The notes beneath the pieces are model-generated. The model saw only the letters and a program-made list of their open reading frames with translations, ran no database searches and was not told the DNA's origin. Of a stretch of DNA of 17,703 nt, positions 8,601 through 15,781 are shown piece after piece; within the stretch, counting starts at the first letter, position 1; each line of letters opens with the position of its first letter. The stretch is from assembly GCA_002339165.1 (NCBI GenBank), contig DDJS01000062.1, forward strand, positions 18,766-36,468. The letters run 5' to 3'. This DNA comes from Cellvibrionales bacterium UBA2618 (GTDB taxonomy: Bacteria > Pseudomonadota > Gammaproteobacteria > Pseudomonadales > Porticoccaceae). Position numbers and translations under genes: made by a program.

Positions 8601-9951
8601 TCCGGCGCAACGCCTAACCAGTGATTATGCCAGTCTGCCCGGAATCAACTTTTTTTGCGGCGTGTCGCCCATTCAGTCGTCACTGTGCCAATCTGTTTTG
8701 GGCACGCGGAACGCGTTATTTAGCCAAATCTTGGGTACTAAAAACTTTTCTGAGCAGATCGCTTTTCACGGTCAGGACTCGATGCAGAGCGAATACGCAA
8801 ATCTGAATGTAAAGTATAAATTTAGCCCAAAGGCGGTGCTGGATGTTGCTCTGCAGGGGGTTAAAAGCGAGGCTAATTTTTATAAGCGGTACCAGGATAC
8901 CGCGGTCGATTATCTCTACGGCGGTTTTAATATGTTCTTTCCGGGTGCCGAACTGTCAAACATAGACGGCGATACGGTGTCGATTGACGCGCCGCAACGC
9001 AGCCTGACAAATCCTCGGGGGCCGGGATGGCGTTACAAAGCCAGCGCTAGCCTGTTGCTGAAACCACGCGATGGTGTCTACCTCAACATGGGGCATACCG
9101 ATTATGTTAAACCCAACCTAAACGTGACGCTGGCGCCGGTTTATTTGGGTTTTTCTGCAAATTTACCCTACCGGATCAGCAGCGATGATCGGGTATCGAC
9201 CGATCGTTTGGGCGTCACATGGGTCACCAACCACGATGCGCTCTATCGCCTGTCATTCAGCCAGAGCAACATTCGCCCGGAAAAAATCAGCGACAACTCC
9301 GGTTGGGGCGGATCCTATATCACCCCGAGCACCAAGGGCTATACCGAGTGGCTGACCAGCGATGTGTTTGATCAAATGAGATCAAATAATCTTAGAAGCC
9401 TGAACACCGCGGTGGGCCCCTTTGAAGACCATCTCTGCATTAACTGCAGGCGCAATACGCAAATGGAAATGGCCGTTAATTTTGTTATCACACCAGACGT
9501 TTCCGCTAGCTTTAGCTACCTGCACCACTGGGATTCGAAGGTCGTAGCGCTCGGTTCATCAGGTTTTTTGAGCGGAGCCTTAGAGTGTTTTGACGCGGTG
9601 CTTTCGGACGCTGCGTGCGAGCAACCGAAGGACGGAGTGTATGAGGCGCAGGCATTCCCGAAACATTACATTAAAACCGGCATCACCTGGCTGCCGCAAG
9701 CCAACCTCGAGGTGTCGCTGTTAATTGAGCACGCCAGCATGACCGAGAGTATCGCCAGGGGCACTGCCTCGGTGACTAACAGCAATCAATCGTCGATTGT
9801 GGTGAGTCGGTCGCAGGCGTGGACCGATGCACACGCCATGCTACGCTGGCGGTCAAAAAACAGGCAGTTCAAGGTTGAAGCGATGCTTAACGGGATGTTC
9901 TCAGAAAAATATCCAGCAAACTTTATCGTTAGATCATCATTGAACTTTTAA
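5659..9951 (+). CDS. FecR-domain, TPR and beta-barrel outer-membrane protein (1430 aa)
   Basis: This is a large envelope protein of unknown substrate. A signal peptide spans about residues 1-28 (LVGLAMCMALYSSMCIAA). Residues 33-190 are a FecR domain with the hallmark STPTATAAVRGTEWEI (132-147). TPR-like helices run from about 260 to 560; clear repeats lie near 358-390 (GDYYSLQGNFKRAETAYKAG), 425-455 and 456-490. From about 610 to the end the sequence turns into alternating, aromatic-rich, barrel-like strands and finishes in SSLNF with a terminal Phe, as outer-membrane barrels do. The start is a TTG inside the end of the cyclase gene. The next in-frame ATG (5704) would leave almost no basic N-terminal region in the signal peptide, so TTG fits better, and the overlap suggests translational coupling. 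FecR-TPR proteins beside CHASE2 cyclases are a recurrent pairing; transport, cell-surface sensing or matrix binding are inferences. Cysteines occur as C..C in the CINC segment near the end. Confidence 0.85.
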   Translation: MKNYRTSQCRLVGLAMCMALYSSMCIAATEKHSLLVSFNGDVGYRSTPAGKWQVAQDDQILAAGSQIKTAAVSSANILFPDGTQIKLAESSELTIRAAKPRSKKALSSTDLLLSRGKLWGRAKDQPDQLSVSTPTATAAVRGTEWEIDASAPDTASVTVLNGEVELSNPQGSVVLNRDMRGTAIAGQKPSASRINRARDRVQWISDYRAFPALYIGKYAGLALATASEEIADGRCQQLATSTDGQSGGARLSEALPSLQQCALGALLQGKTKRAFDLLQRYPRLASSWLGMQIRADLAAMSGDYARVVSLFDKFEKTPGSRPDLSAQRAAIDLHFGYLNKLQEYLNSTAYNGGQSPLKHWVAGDYYSLQGNFKRAETAYKAGLDTAATRTGSLVRLAKLHRAYGHTLASEDFLDAALALNPDNHFARSQRAELQLAQSQYGIAIDAFETLLTEKPDDLLALNSLAEAYLAQNRLDAAMQSAKKAGVVEPASALPNLTAGLIRHQRGNLEGAYSELLDAVEKDPNDPMPLLLMSAISADEYRVDEAMGFSKSALEKIPYLKSLDKVSSDQNGSSNIGNAYSKFGLEHFAKLYALDSYQPSWAGSQFFLAEREADSFVRSSLSLKGFINEPTTFGASKRRISLMDRSNISTEITYDRSGESGIQSDDYRVAVSGLTFAPVPISFFLQKTKGGTTDDGYGEEFSDTFSSISATYSQFITGETISDAKMGSAWQRQVSRADKDITTFGLGIKPTSQLSLFALYVKSKESSPSSRIAPDASKIDSADDYLTAEGAGSELTLSEALRIFPLVDETTEGRYLNKLFIAGFKYQVTDHLAVLGKHSRTTSSSDVSYQDTTICQLSTLTNQSVGLELQQNLLPIYQEIGFLNNFYSPQNPNARPASFWDLYNQALKRDFSSDCSLNAFTDKSLQTELAGYDRKLNTLRDYSLALELNRPSYDVSIAYERSKSRNRSDWGYTGTDSNHYLDPAQRLTSDYASLPGINFFCGVSPIQSSLCQSVLGTRNALFSQILGTKNFSEQIAFHGQDSMQSEYANLNVKYKFSPKAVLDVALQGVKSEANFYKRYQDTAVDYLYGGFNMFFPGAELSNIDGDTVSIDAPQRSLTNPRGPGWRYKASASLLLKPRDGVYLNMGHTDYVKPNLNVTLAPVYLGFSANLPYRISSDDRVSTDRLGVTWVTNHDALYRLSFSQSNIRPEKISDNSGWGGSYITPSTKGYTEWLTSDVFDQMRSNNLRSLNTAVGPFEDHLCINCRRNTQMEMAVNFVITPDVSASFSYLHHWDSKVVALGSSGFLSGALECFDAVLSDAACEQPKDGVYEAQAFPKHYIKTGITWLPQANLEVSLLIEHASMTESIARGTASVTNSNQSSIVVSRSQAWTDAHAMLRWRSKNRQFKVEAMLNGMFSEKYPANFIVRSSLNF

Positions 9952-9971
9952 AACACCAGCGGCAATCGCAA

Positions 9972-10010
9972 CCGTTTTATCTTGACCGCAGACCGATCAA
10001 GACAAAACGG
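9972..10010. terminator. Long hairpin between convergent genes (bidirectional terminator candidate)
   Basis: Two 17-base arms (9972-9988 and 9994-10010) enclose a 5-base loop. On the plus-strand RNA there are two A-C mismatches; on the minus-strand RNA these become G-U pairs, giving an unbroken 17-pair stem. It lies 21 bases after the FecR-TPR stop and 40 bases after the end of the minus-strand methionine-rich gene. Neither side has a clear U tract, so intrinsic termination is plausible rather than certain; protection of RNA ends is an alternative. Confidence 0.65.
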
Positions 10011-10049
10011 ATTTAAACCAAGGCGGCTCAGCACTAGCAGCGCTTTAAA

Positions 10050-10523
10050 CTAACCCTCGTCGCCCATTGCGGCGGTCGGCGGCATCATGCCGGGCTCGAG
10101 CATGTCGCCAGCCATTTCTTCGGGGGGCATGGCGTCACACGCATCCGCATCGCCTCCGGTTGACTCGAGGCTGGCCATGAGTAACTCAGCGGCTTCTGCG
10201 TCGCCACCCATCGCTTCGGCAAGCGCAGCGGCAGGATCCTCACTGGACTGTATTTCGGAGATCATCATTGGGTCTATATCCGCGGCGGCAAACATGGTGC
10301 TGGCCATGGCGCAGGGATCTAATGCACCGGCCATCATGCCGTTGGGCATTCCATCTGCAGCCATTGTCATTTCGTTGGCCATATCAGCGCTGCCGTTAGC
10401 TGCCTCGGCGTTGATTGAGTGCAATACGGCCATTTCGGCAGGACTGCCGTCGTTGGCATAAATGGCACAAGGCAGCGCGCTCGCAAGTAGCGTTGTGACC
10501 AGTAAAACGCGGGTTGAGATCAT
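10050..10523 (-). CDS. Small secreted methionine-rich acidic protein, unknown function
   Basis: I do not recognise a family. The chosen start gives 157 residues: TAGGAG lies 9-10 bases before this ATG, while the longer reading frame (from 10583) would put 20 residues before a good signal peptide. Residues 1-23 (RVLLVTTLLASALPCAIYA) form the signal peptide, so the product is exported. The mature part is low in complexity and rich in Ala, Asp, Glu and Met: 19 methionines in about 134 residues, several as MM or MxxM-like groups, with two cysteines (DPCAM, DACDAM) and almost no basic residues. Such composition fits a disordered periplasmic protein that could bind a soft metal such as copper, but that is only inference. 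It stands alone, convergent to the cyclase operon. Confidence 0.7.
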   Translation of the reverse strand: MISTRVLLVTTLLASALPCAIYANDGSPAEMAVLHSINAEAANGSADMANEMTMAADGMPNGMMAGALDPCAMASTMFAAADIDPMMISEIQSSEDPAAALAEAMGGDAEAAELLMASLESTGGDADACDAMPPEEMAGDMLEPGMMPPTAAMGDEG

Positions 10524-10733
10524 AATATGGCTCCTAAAGAATCGTTGCAATAAGGTGAACCAGCAACTTAAAACCTTATGCATCTTTAGTCAATAGCTGT
10601 TTGAGCAAATGACGCCAACAGGGCTGGGTACAGTTTTGACGGATTAAGATCAATCAGTCACATGTTCCGCATCGAGCTTGAGGCAATCGGGCGAGGTAAA
10701 TTCGATGCGTTTCGATCGGCAGTCATGGCATTA

Positions 10734-12122
10734 TCAAGGCGCGTTGATGGACCGATTGATCTGGTATAAAAATTTTTGCACATTAAACGAAGATGGGAGG
10801 CTGGTACCAATCCCGTTGGGGAGAGTAGAGACGAAGTTAGATTGGCTTATGTCGAGCGAATCGACCGTCATTTTGAGCGCGCCGCCTTGGTGAACGGATT
10901 GGTTATACAGGCTGTTGCGCACGACGATGAGATCGTTTTTAAAATCAATCACAATGTACTGACCATCGAAGCCGATGGTGGAGAATAGAGTAAATGCGGC
11001 CGTGAATAGGCGACCATTTGCCTGTTAAAACGGTGCGATGGTTCAAAATTTTAGACCGTAATTGTAACTGGAGTTGTAGGGTGGCCCGACCACCGAGTCT
11101 TGGGTAATACGTTTTAATGCGTCAATATAGGCACTGGGAACTATTTGCTCGCCCTCCCAGACACCGCCATCAAGAATCAACTGACCAAACCGTGCGAAGT
11201 CTCTGGCGGTGGCGTCTAAACAGCAGTAGGCGAGAAAATTACCGTTCTCCTGACCGATTGCGGTGTTGTCACGCCACCAATAAGCGGTCATATCCAATTT
11301 GGAAAATAGGTGAATATCGGCATGGGGTTGCAAAGATTGTTCGGTGGCCCGAAAGATGATCTCGCCTAGAATCATGGTGTCACAGTTGGAGTAAACCCAG
11401 GCGCCACGTTGATAGGGCACTCGGCCGTTCAAGTACCATACTGGGTTACCGGTTTCGGACGCCAGAGATCGTTGAATACAGGCCGACATCTGGTCATCTG
11501 CAAACACCAAATCCCCGCCCGATTCATCTGTTTCAGTGCGTTCGGAAAGATTTTGCGAGGCTGGGTCGAAATACACCGGTATCAGGCCCGAGCGCATGTC
11601 TAACAGTTGGCGGAGGGTGATGGTGGCCCGCTCATCATTGGTCCACTCGTCGATGTAATTCGCGGCGCTCTCATCCAATGACTGGATATAGTCTTGGCCC
11701 ATGGCAATGCCGATAACAATACTGGTAAACGATTTTGCGGTTGACCATTAGCTCACCAATCTGTCGCGGTTTCGGTTGCCATACAAATCGGCAACGGATG
11801 CGCTTGATAGAGAGGTTGAGGTGCTGATCGATTGGCGTTCGCCGTCGAGAAAGCCGCGGTATCTTTCATACACGATGCGTTTATTTTTTATGACCAATGC
11901 GGCCTGAGTGAAGCTGCCTTCGGCAAAGGCCGCGTCGAAAGCGAACTCTAATTGATCACTGTTCATGCCCTCGGATTCTGGATCAGCTTCCGACTAGAAG
12001 AACGCGCTCTGCTCGGGTTCCGCTGCAGATGTCTGGGTTACCGGCGTTTGCGCCGCAGGCGCATTGCCGCCACCGCGACCACATGCAATCAGTGCGCCGA
12101 TCATCGAGGTGAATAAAACCAT
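10734..12122 (-). pseudogene. Beta-lactamase-like serine hydrolase lipoprotein, four in-frame stops
   Basis: A single reading frame of 463 codons runs from ATG at 12122 to the stop at 10734 with no frameshift, but has internal stops: TAG at 11994-11996, TAA at 11748-11750, TGA at 11043-11045 and TAA at 11025-11027. Translated through them it gives a lipoprotein signal (MVLFTSMIGALIAC), a linker, then a class C beta-lactamase/esterase-type (COG1680) hydrolase. The SxxK motif (WSTAKSFTS) follows directly after the TAA, YSN is present in WVYSNCDT, and the C-terminal GFDGQYIVIDF block is kept. The TAA probably replaced a serine codon (TCA) in LVS-S-WSTAK, and the TGA probably replaced a Trp. Upstream of the ATG the frame reads KIRFLN, so an original start about 6 codons earlier may also be lost. 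The last internal start (11702) lacks the catalytic Ser, so no active fragment is expected. Almost certainly decayed. Confidence 0.85.
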
Positions 12123-12143
12123 GTTGAGAAAACGTATCTTGCA

Positions 12144-12517
12144 CCCCCATAATAATATGGATAAATCGATACAAGCTTAGCAAATATTAACTGTTTGCAT
12201 TATGCGTTAAGTTCGGGCCTGTAAATGTAATCTTTCGTCCGTTGGCTATCTGCATGTGTTGACTAAGAGGTGCTACAACGGCCATGCTGGCCGATGAGAT
12301 CAGGGTTAATAAGTCACATAAAAAAGTAGCATAATTTCGACTAAACTTTAGTAACAGCAATTGCAAAGGACGTTGGTTTCGCAGATGACCGACATCTCTT
12401 GGTAAATTCCTCTTTAGCCCCCCAACTAAGATCGCGTAGGCTTAGCTGTATCGGCTGCCTGCTGTTTAGGCACTGCCGAACGCCCAAGCGTTTGCGTTAA
12501 TTAACAGGCGACGTACA
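12144..12517. other. Intergenic region between two broken genes
   Basis: No coding region is seen in these 374 bases. They contain a perfect small hairpin (12279-12293, CGGCCA-tgc-TGGCCG), an AT-rich motif shared with the right end of the window (12331-12347) and a perfect palindrome GTTAATTAAC at 12496-12505, just before the acetyltransferase pseudogene. The region probably carried divergent promoters for the two flanking genes before they decayed. Confidence 0.4.
12331..12347 (+). promoter_or_regulatory. Promoter-like motif, 16 of 17 bases shared with 17660-17676
   Basis: ATAATTTCGACTAAACT ends in a -10-like TAAACT, and the same sequence with one change occurs at 17660. There is no recognisable -35 hexamer at the usual spacing. 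It points toward the acetyltransferase pseudogene. A promoter role is inferred from the AT content and from the repetition in front of another likely gene. Confidence 0.3.
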
Positions 12518-13049
12518 GTGACAATAATCAGGCCGGCACTGGCACCAGATGCGGATGCGCTCGCCGGTTTGGCCGAGCGCACCTTTCGAGAGTCGTTTGC
12601 AGCGCAGAACCTCGCTGCCGATATGGATCACCACTGCGCGACGCCCTTTGGCAACGCGATGTAACTCAACGAGATTGCCGATCCAAACACCCTAAACTTG
12701 ATTGCGGTGCATAGACACCAGCCAGTCGCCTTTGCCCAAGTTCGATTGCGCTCGCCCAACGACCTTGTCACTGCCGAACGCCCGGCAGAGATCCATCGGT
12801 TTTACGTGTTAAAACAATGGCACGGACAAGGACTTGCCCACGAATTGATGTCGGCATTACTCAAGGCGCCCAGCTTTAAAGACGCAAACGCCGATGCACT
12901 CTGGCTGAGTGTCTGGCAACCCAAGGGCGATTGCCTTTTACCATGAACACGGATTTAAAGTGGTCGGCGAGGCCCTTTTTCACGTTGGCTCAGATCCGCA
13001 GTACGACTGGCTGGTGTCGCTAAAAATGCACGGCCAACGCGTGGCTTAA
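12518..13049 (+). pseudogene. GNAT family N-acetyltransferase, broken by a stop and a frameshift
   Basis: From GTG at 12518 the translation reads MTIIRPALAPDADALAGLAE, a typical acetyltransferase start, with TFRESFA next. A TAA at 12662-12664 interrupts it after 48 codons. The same frame goes on through the acetyl-CoA-binding motif (QWHGQGLAHELM, the Q/RxxGxG/A pattern) and LWLSVW, then runs into TGA at 12944. One extra base between about 12915 and 12927 explains this: in the next frame AIAFYHEHGFKVVGE and SDPQYDWLVSLKM follow to TAA at 13047-13049. These blocks are the standard order of a GNAT enzyme of about 175 residues. With both lesions no full protein can be made. A related fragment lies at 15782-15937. 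Confidence 0.85.
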
Positions 13050-13132
13050 TAAACGCATGAATCAGGGCCCCAATCGGTATCGGCAACGTGCAGCGCTGCT
13101 CTTACAAGGATAACGCACAGCTTGGACATCGC

Positions 13133-13169
13133 ATGCTCTATCCAACCGTTACTCGGTTGAATAGAGCAT
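13133..13169. terminator. Long hairpin between convergent genes (bidirectional terminator candidate)
   Basis: Two 16-base arms (13133-13148, 13154-13169) flank a 5-base loop. The only mismatch in the plus-strand RNA (C-A) is a G-U pair in the minus-strand RNA, so the stem is complete in the direction of the amidohydrolase operon, whose last stop is at 13220. No strong U tract follows on either side. It has the same design as the hairpin at 9972-10010. Confidence 0.65.
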
Positions 13170-13219
13170 CGGGGATATGATCCTGAAGAGCCATTTGTTT
13201 AGCCAAACAACGCGTGAAA

Positions 13220-14500
13220 TTAACCAGTGAATATTGCTTCTGGAGCTATTTTAAAGGTGCTTTCATGGATTAAATCACGGTAAATAACACCGCCTTTGAT
13301 GATCGCCGAAAACTTGCTATGGTCTTGCAAAATCTTTATATCTGCGATCGGATCGCCGTTGACTATCAATAGGTCAGCATACTTTCCCTTTTCCAGCGTT
13401 CCCAGCATACCCGACGTATCGAACGCCGCACCGCCATCGCGGGTCGCGCACAACAGCGCTTTTGCAGGCGACATTCCAAACAGGTCGACAAACACTTCGA
13501 GATCTTTCGCGTAGGTGCCGTGAGGGGCGACTGAGATGCCATAGTCGCCACCGACCATCATTCGTATGTCTCTGTCCAACATCATTTGGACCGATCTAAT
13601 GCTCGCCTCGACCTCCTCTTCATAGCCGCGTTGCCTAACCCAATCGCTTGTCAGACCGAGTGATTCGCAATGTTCAATGAGGCCCAATTCCCAAATAATC
13701 CCGGGTCCAACATAGACATGATCGCGAACAGCATGGAGCATATCGGCAGCTTCTTCGTCTAAAAAGTTGGCGTGCGCGATGAAATCAACACCAAATTTAA
13801 CCGCTTGTTTAACCCCGGCCGCAGACCGACTGTGACACGCCACGCGCATACCATGTCGATGCGCTTCGTCGACAATGGCGGCCACTTCATCGTCGTGAAA
13901 CGACAATTCATGCTGTGTCGCATGTTCGCACACGCCCTCACCATCGATAAAAATCTTAACAATATCAACCGTGTCACGGCGTTGCTCGCGCACAGCTTTG
14001 CGCAGCGCCCAGGGACCATCTGCGATCTGCTCCAAACCGTCAAAGACGCCCGAGTCAACCGTACTTCCTGTGACACCTAAATCTTTACCGGCAGCGGCCA
14101 ATCGCGGTCCCGGAATGGCACCGCTGTTGATGGCAGACCTAAGCGCTAGGTCGACCTTGTGTATACTTCCAAAACTGAGTGCCGAGGTGAAGCCAGAGCC
14201 AAGCATCACGCGGGCATTGCGAACCGCAGTGAGGGTTGCTTCCTCTGGGCTCTGGGCACCCAGGTTGAACGGATTAGCATCGGTAAACGACAAGTGAGCA
14301 TGACATTCGGTCATGCCAGGCATCACGAATTGACCCTTTAAGTCTATGCTTTTAATCGACGGATCGAGAGTACCCAAGCCATCCGCTGGGCCGGCATACA
14401 CTATGCGCTCGTTATCTATCCATATCGCGGCATTTTCTATTACTGATTCATCCACGCCGGTAAACAATTTAGCTCCGGTAAAAACAACGGCTTGTGTCAT
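13220..14500 (-). CDS. Amidohydrolase (imidazolonepropionase/prolidase-like metal-dependent hydrolase)
   Basis: This 426-residue cytoplasmic enzyme of the amidohydrolase superfamily should hydrolyse an amide or related bond. The start at 14500 is preferred because GAGGG lies about 8 bases upstream; the frame opens 11 codons earlier without such a site. The small beta-sandwich formed by both ends is recognisable (AVVFTGAKLFTG; KGKYADLLIVNGDP). The metal ligands are H67 and H69 (GMTECHAHLSF), K182 (VDIVKIFIDG, the usual carboxylated lysine), H223 (VACHSRSA), H243 (FIAHANF) and D319 (GGDYGIS), so the active site looks complete. Family members include prolidase-like Xaa-Arg/Xaa-Pro hydrolases and enzymes for cyclic amides; the substrate here is unknown. 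It follows the Amidohydro_2 gene by 40 bases, so they are likely co-transcribed. Confidence 0.9.
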   Translation of the reverse strand: MTQAVVFTGAKLFTGVDESVIENAAIWIDNERIVYAGPADGLGTLDPSIKSIDLKGQFVMPGMTECHAHLSFTDANPFNLGAQSPEEATLTAVRNARVMLGSGFTSALSFGSIHKVDLALRSAINSGAIPGPRLAAAGKDLGVTGSTVDSGVFDGLEQIADGPWALRKAVREQRRDTVDIVKIFIDGEGVCEHATQHELSFHDDEVAAIVDEAHRHGMRVACHSRSAAGVKQAVKFGVDFIAHANFLDEEAADMLHAVRDHVYVGPGIIWELGLIEHCESLGLTSDWVRQRGYEEEVEASIRSVQMMLDRDIRMMVGGDYGISVAPHGTYAKDLEVFVDLFGMSPAKALLCATRDGGAAFDTSGMLGTLEKGKYADLLIVNGDPIADIKILQDHSKFSAIIKGGVIYRDLIHESTFKIAPEAIFTG

Positions 14501-14540
14501 AAATACGCCCTCATGTTGATAGTCAAAAAACAATTACTGG

Positions 14541-15533
14541 TCATTGCTTTAAGCGCAGTAACGTTTCGCTGTTGCAGGTAAAACTCTTGGCAAACTCGCC
14601 GGCTTTGGCGGGCGTATCCCAACCGCCAAAATTGGTGCCGTAAACACAGCGATCCGAGCCCACTGAGTCGATTAACAGCTGCTGTTGTACGCTGCCCGAA
14701 ATATGCACATCAAACCACAGCTTTTTCAATACCTGAGTAAATCCCAGTTCCTGTACAGAATCGGGTGCCCAGTCGCGAACCTTGGCCCAGCCTTCAAATT
14801 TGGGGATTAAAAAGGTTGTTGCTCCGGCGCCATGCGATAGGCAGATGTCTAACTGCGGATGACGATCTACTACACCCCCCAACACCAGTTGCGCTGCGGC
14901 GATGGTCTCCTCATAGGCGTAGCCAAGTATCAATGTCATGTCAAAGCGAGCCAACCTAGCATCGTCCGGGCCCGACACACCACCGCTCGATGCGGGATGA
15001 AAAAAAAGCGGCACGTCGAGAGCGGTAACAGCTGCATAAAATGCGTCGAGACGGGGATCGTCAAGGTCATAGGGTAGGTGAGTGCCTATGTAAATAGCGC
15101 ATAAACCGAGTTCGTTAATCGCTCGTTCGGCCTCTCGAATCGCCGCGTCAATGTCTTGCATCGGCACCGCAGCGGCACCCAAAAACTGTTCTGGATATCG
15201 ACCGACCAGCGCCGCCATGGCATCGTTTTGCGTTTGGCAAAATGCGATCGCTTCAGGACTGGGGATATGGTGAAATAAAGTCAATGGATTGGGTGACAGC
15301 AGTTGCAGGTCGATACCGTGTTGGGCCATAGCGTCGAGGCGCATAGCATGGTCCATAAACACCGTGTTGCGATAATCCATCGGTTTCATGCTGTAACCAC
15401 CGAAACGGAAAAACACCACTCCATCTGCATCTACGTCTAATTCTGGGCCATAACGACCGGCCTTGCCCATACTCTCGGGAAATACAATGTGGGCATGGAC
15501 ATCAATTACTCTGTTGCAATTGGATAGAGTCAT
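14541..15533 (-). CDS. Amidohydro_2 family protein (ACMSD-like hydrolase or decarboxylase)
   Basis: This 330-residue TIM-barrel enzyme has no signal peptide. Amidohydrolase family 2 includes ACMSD, gamma-resorcylate decarboxylase and related hydratases, which act on carboxylated aromatic or ring-opened compounds. Visible metal-site residues are H13 and H15 (VIDVHAHIVFPE), H179 (LFFHPASSGG) and H234 (CLSHGAGA). The last expected ligand, an Asp in a GTD/GSD motif, appears as Asn: YGTNFGGWD, N301, with D306 nearby. This may alter or abolish the usual chemistry, or mark a subfamily. The ribosome binding site (AGAGG) is close to the ATG; another ATG four bases upstream is out of frame. It is the first gene of the pair, 40 bases before the second amidohydrolase, which suggests consecutive steps in one catabolic route. 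Confidence 0.85.
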   Translation of the reverse strand: MTLSNCNRVIDVHAHIVFPESMGKAGRYGPELDVDADGVVFFRFGGYSMKPMDYRNTVFMDHAMRLDAMAQHGIDLQLLSPNPLTLFHHIPSPEAIAFCQTQNDAMAALVGRYPEQFLGAAAVPMQDIDAAIREAERAINELGLCAIYIGTHLPYDLDDPRLDAFYAAVTALDVPLFFHPASSGGVSGPDDARLARFDMTLILGYAYEETIAAAQLVLGGVVDRHPQLDICLSHGAGATTFLIPKFEGWAKVRDWAPDSVQELGFTQVLKKLWFDVHISGSVQQQLLIDSVGSDRCVYGTNFGGWDTPAKAGEFAKSFTCNSETLLRLKQ

Positions 15534-15566
15534 ACATCCTCTGCGGTATTAGCGATTATATTTAGC

Positions 15567-15585
15567 GCCGTCTTCGGCTATTTTT
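15567..15585 (+). terminator. Small GC hairpin followed by T run
   Basis: GCCG-TCTT-CGGC is followed directly by TATTTTT, the form of an intrinsic terminator on the plus strand. No plus-strand gene lies immediately upstream, so it may stop antisense transcription coming through the amidohydrolase genes, or it may be chance. Confidence 0.35.
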
Positions 15586-15781
15586 ATTACACCACGATTG
15601 CTGGTGACGAACGGATTTAGTCATGCCAAAAGGTAAGCTTAAGGGTCTTTTTAATCACTGCCGTCATGCCAGCGCGGACAACCCGTTTGTAGTAATTATT
15701 ATTGATGCTCTAAATTAACAGGCCATTTAAGCGGAGTACAGTTTTGGTGTTAATTCCCCCCCCTTTTTGATAGGTGTAAAG

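Noticed and set aside
10678..10988. Two plus-strand frames of about 70 codons
   Set aside because: They lie over the minus-strand serine hydrolase frame, whose C-terminal block is recognisable; these are shadows of it.
10734..12122. Altered genetic code to explain the in-frame stops
   Set aside because: All three stop codons appear inside this one gene while the other long genes here are free of internal stops and end normally.
11983..12183. 66-codon minus-strand frame as a separate small gene
   Set aside because: The neighbouring frame over the same bases gives a lipoprotein signal that continues into the serine hydrolase; this frame has no meaning of its own.
15659..15682. Sequence like the dispersed CGTCATxCC...GCG repeats
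   Set aside because: Only one partial copy (CCGTCATGCCAGCGCGG) is seen, without its inverted partner, so a repeat element cannot be supported.
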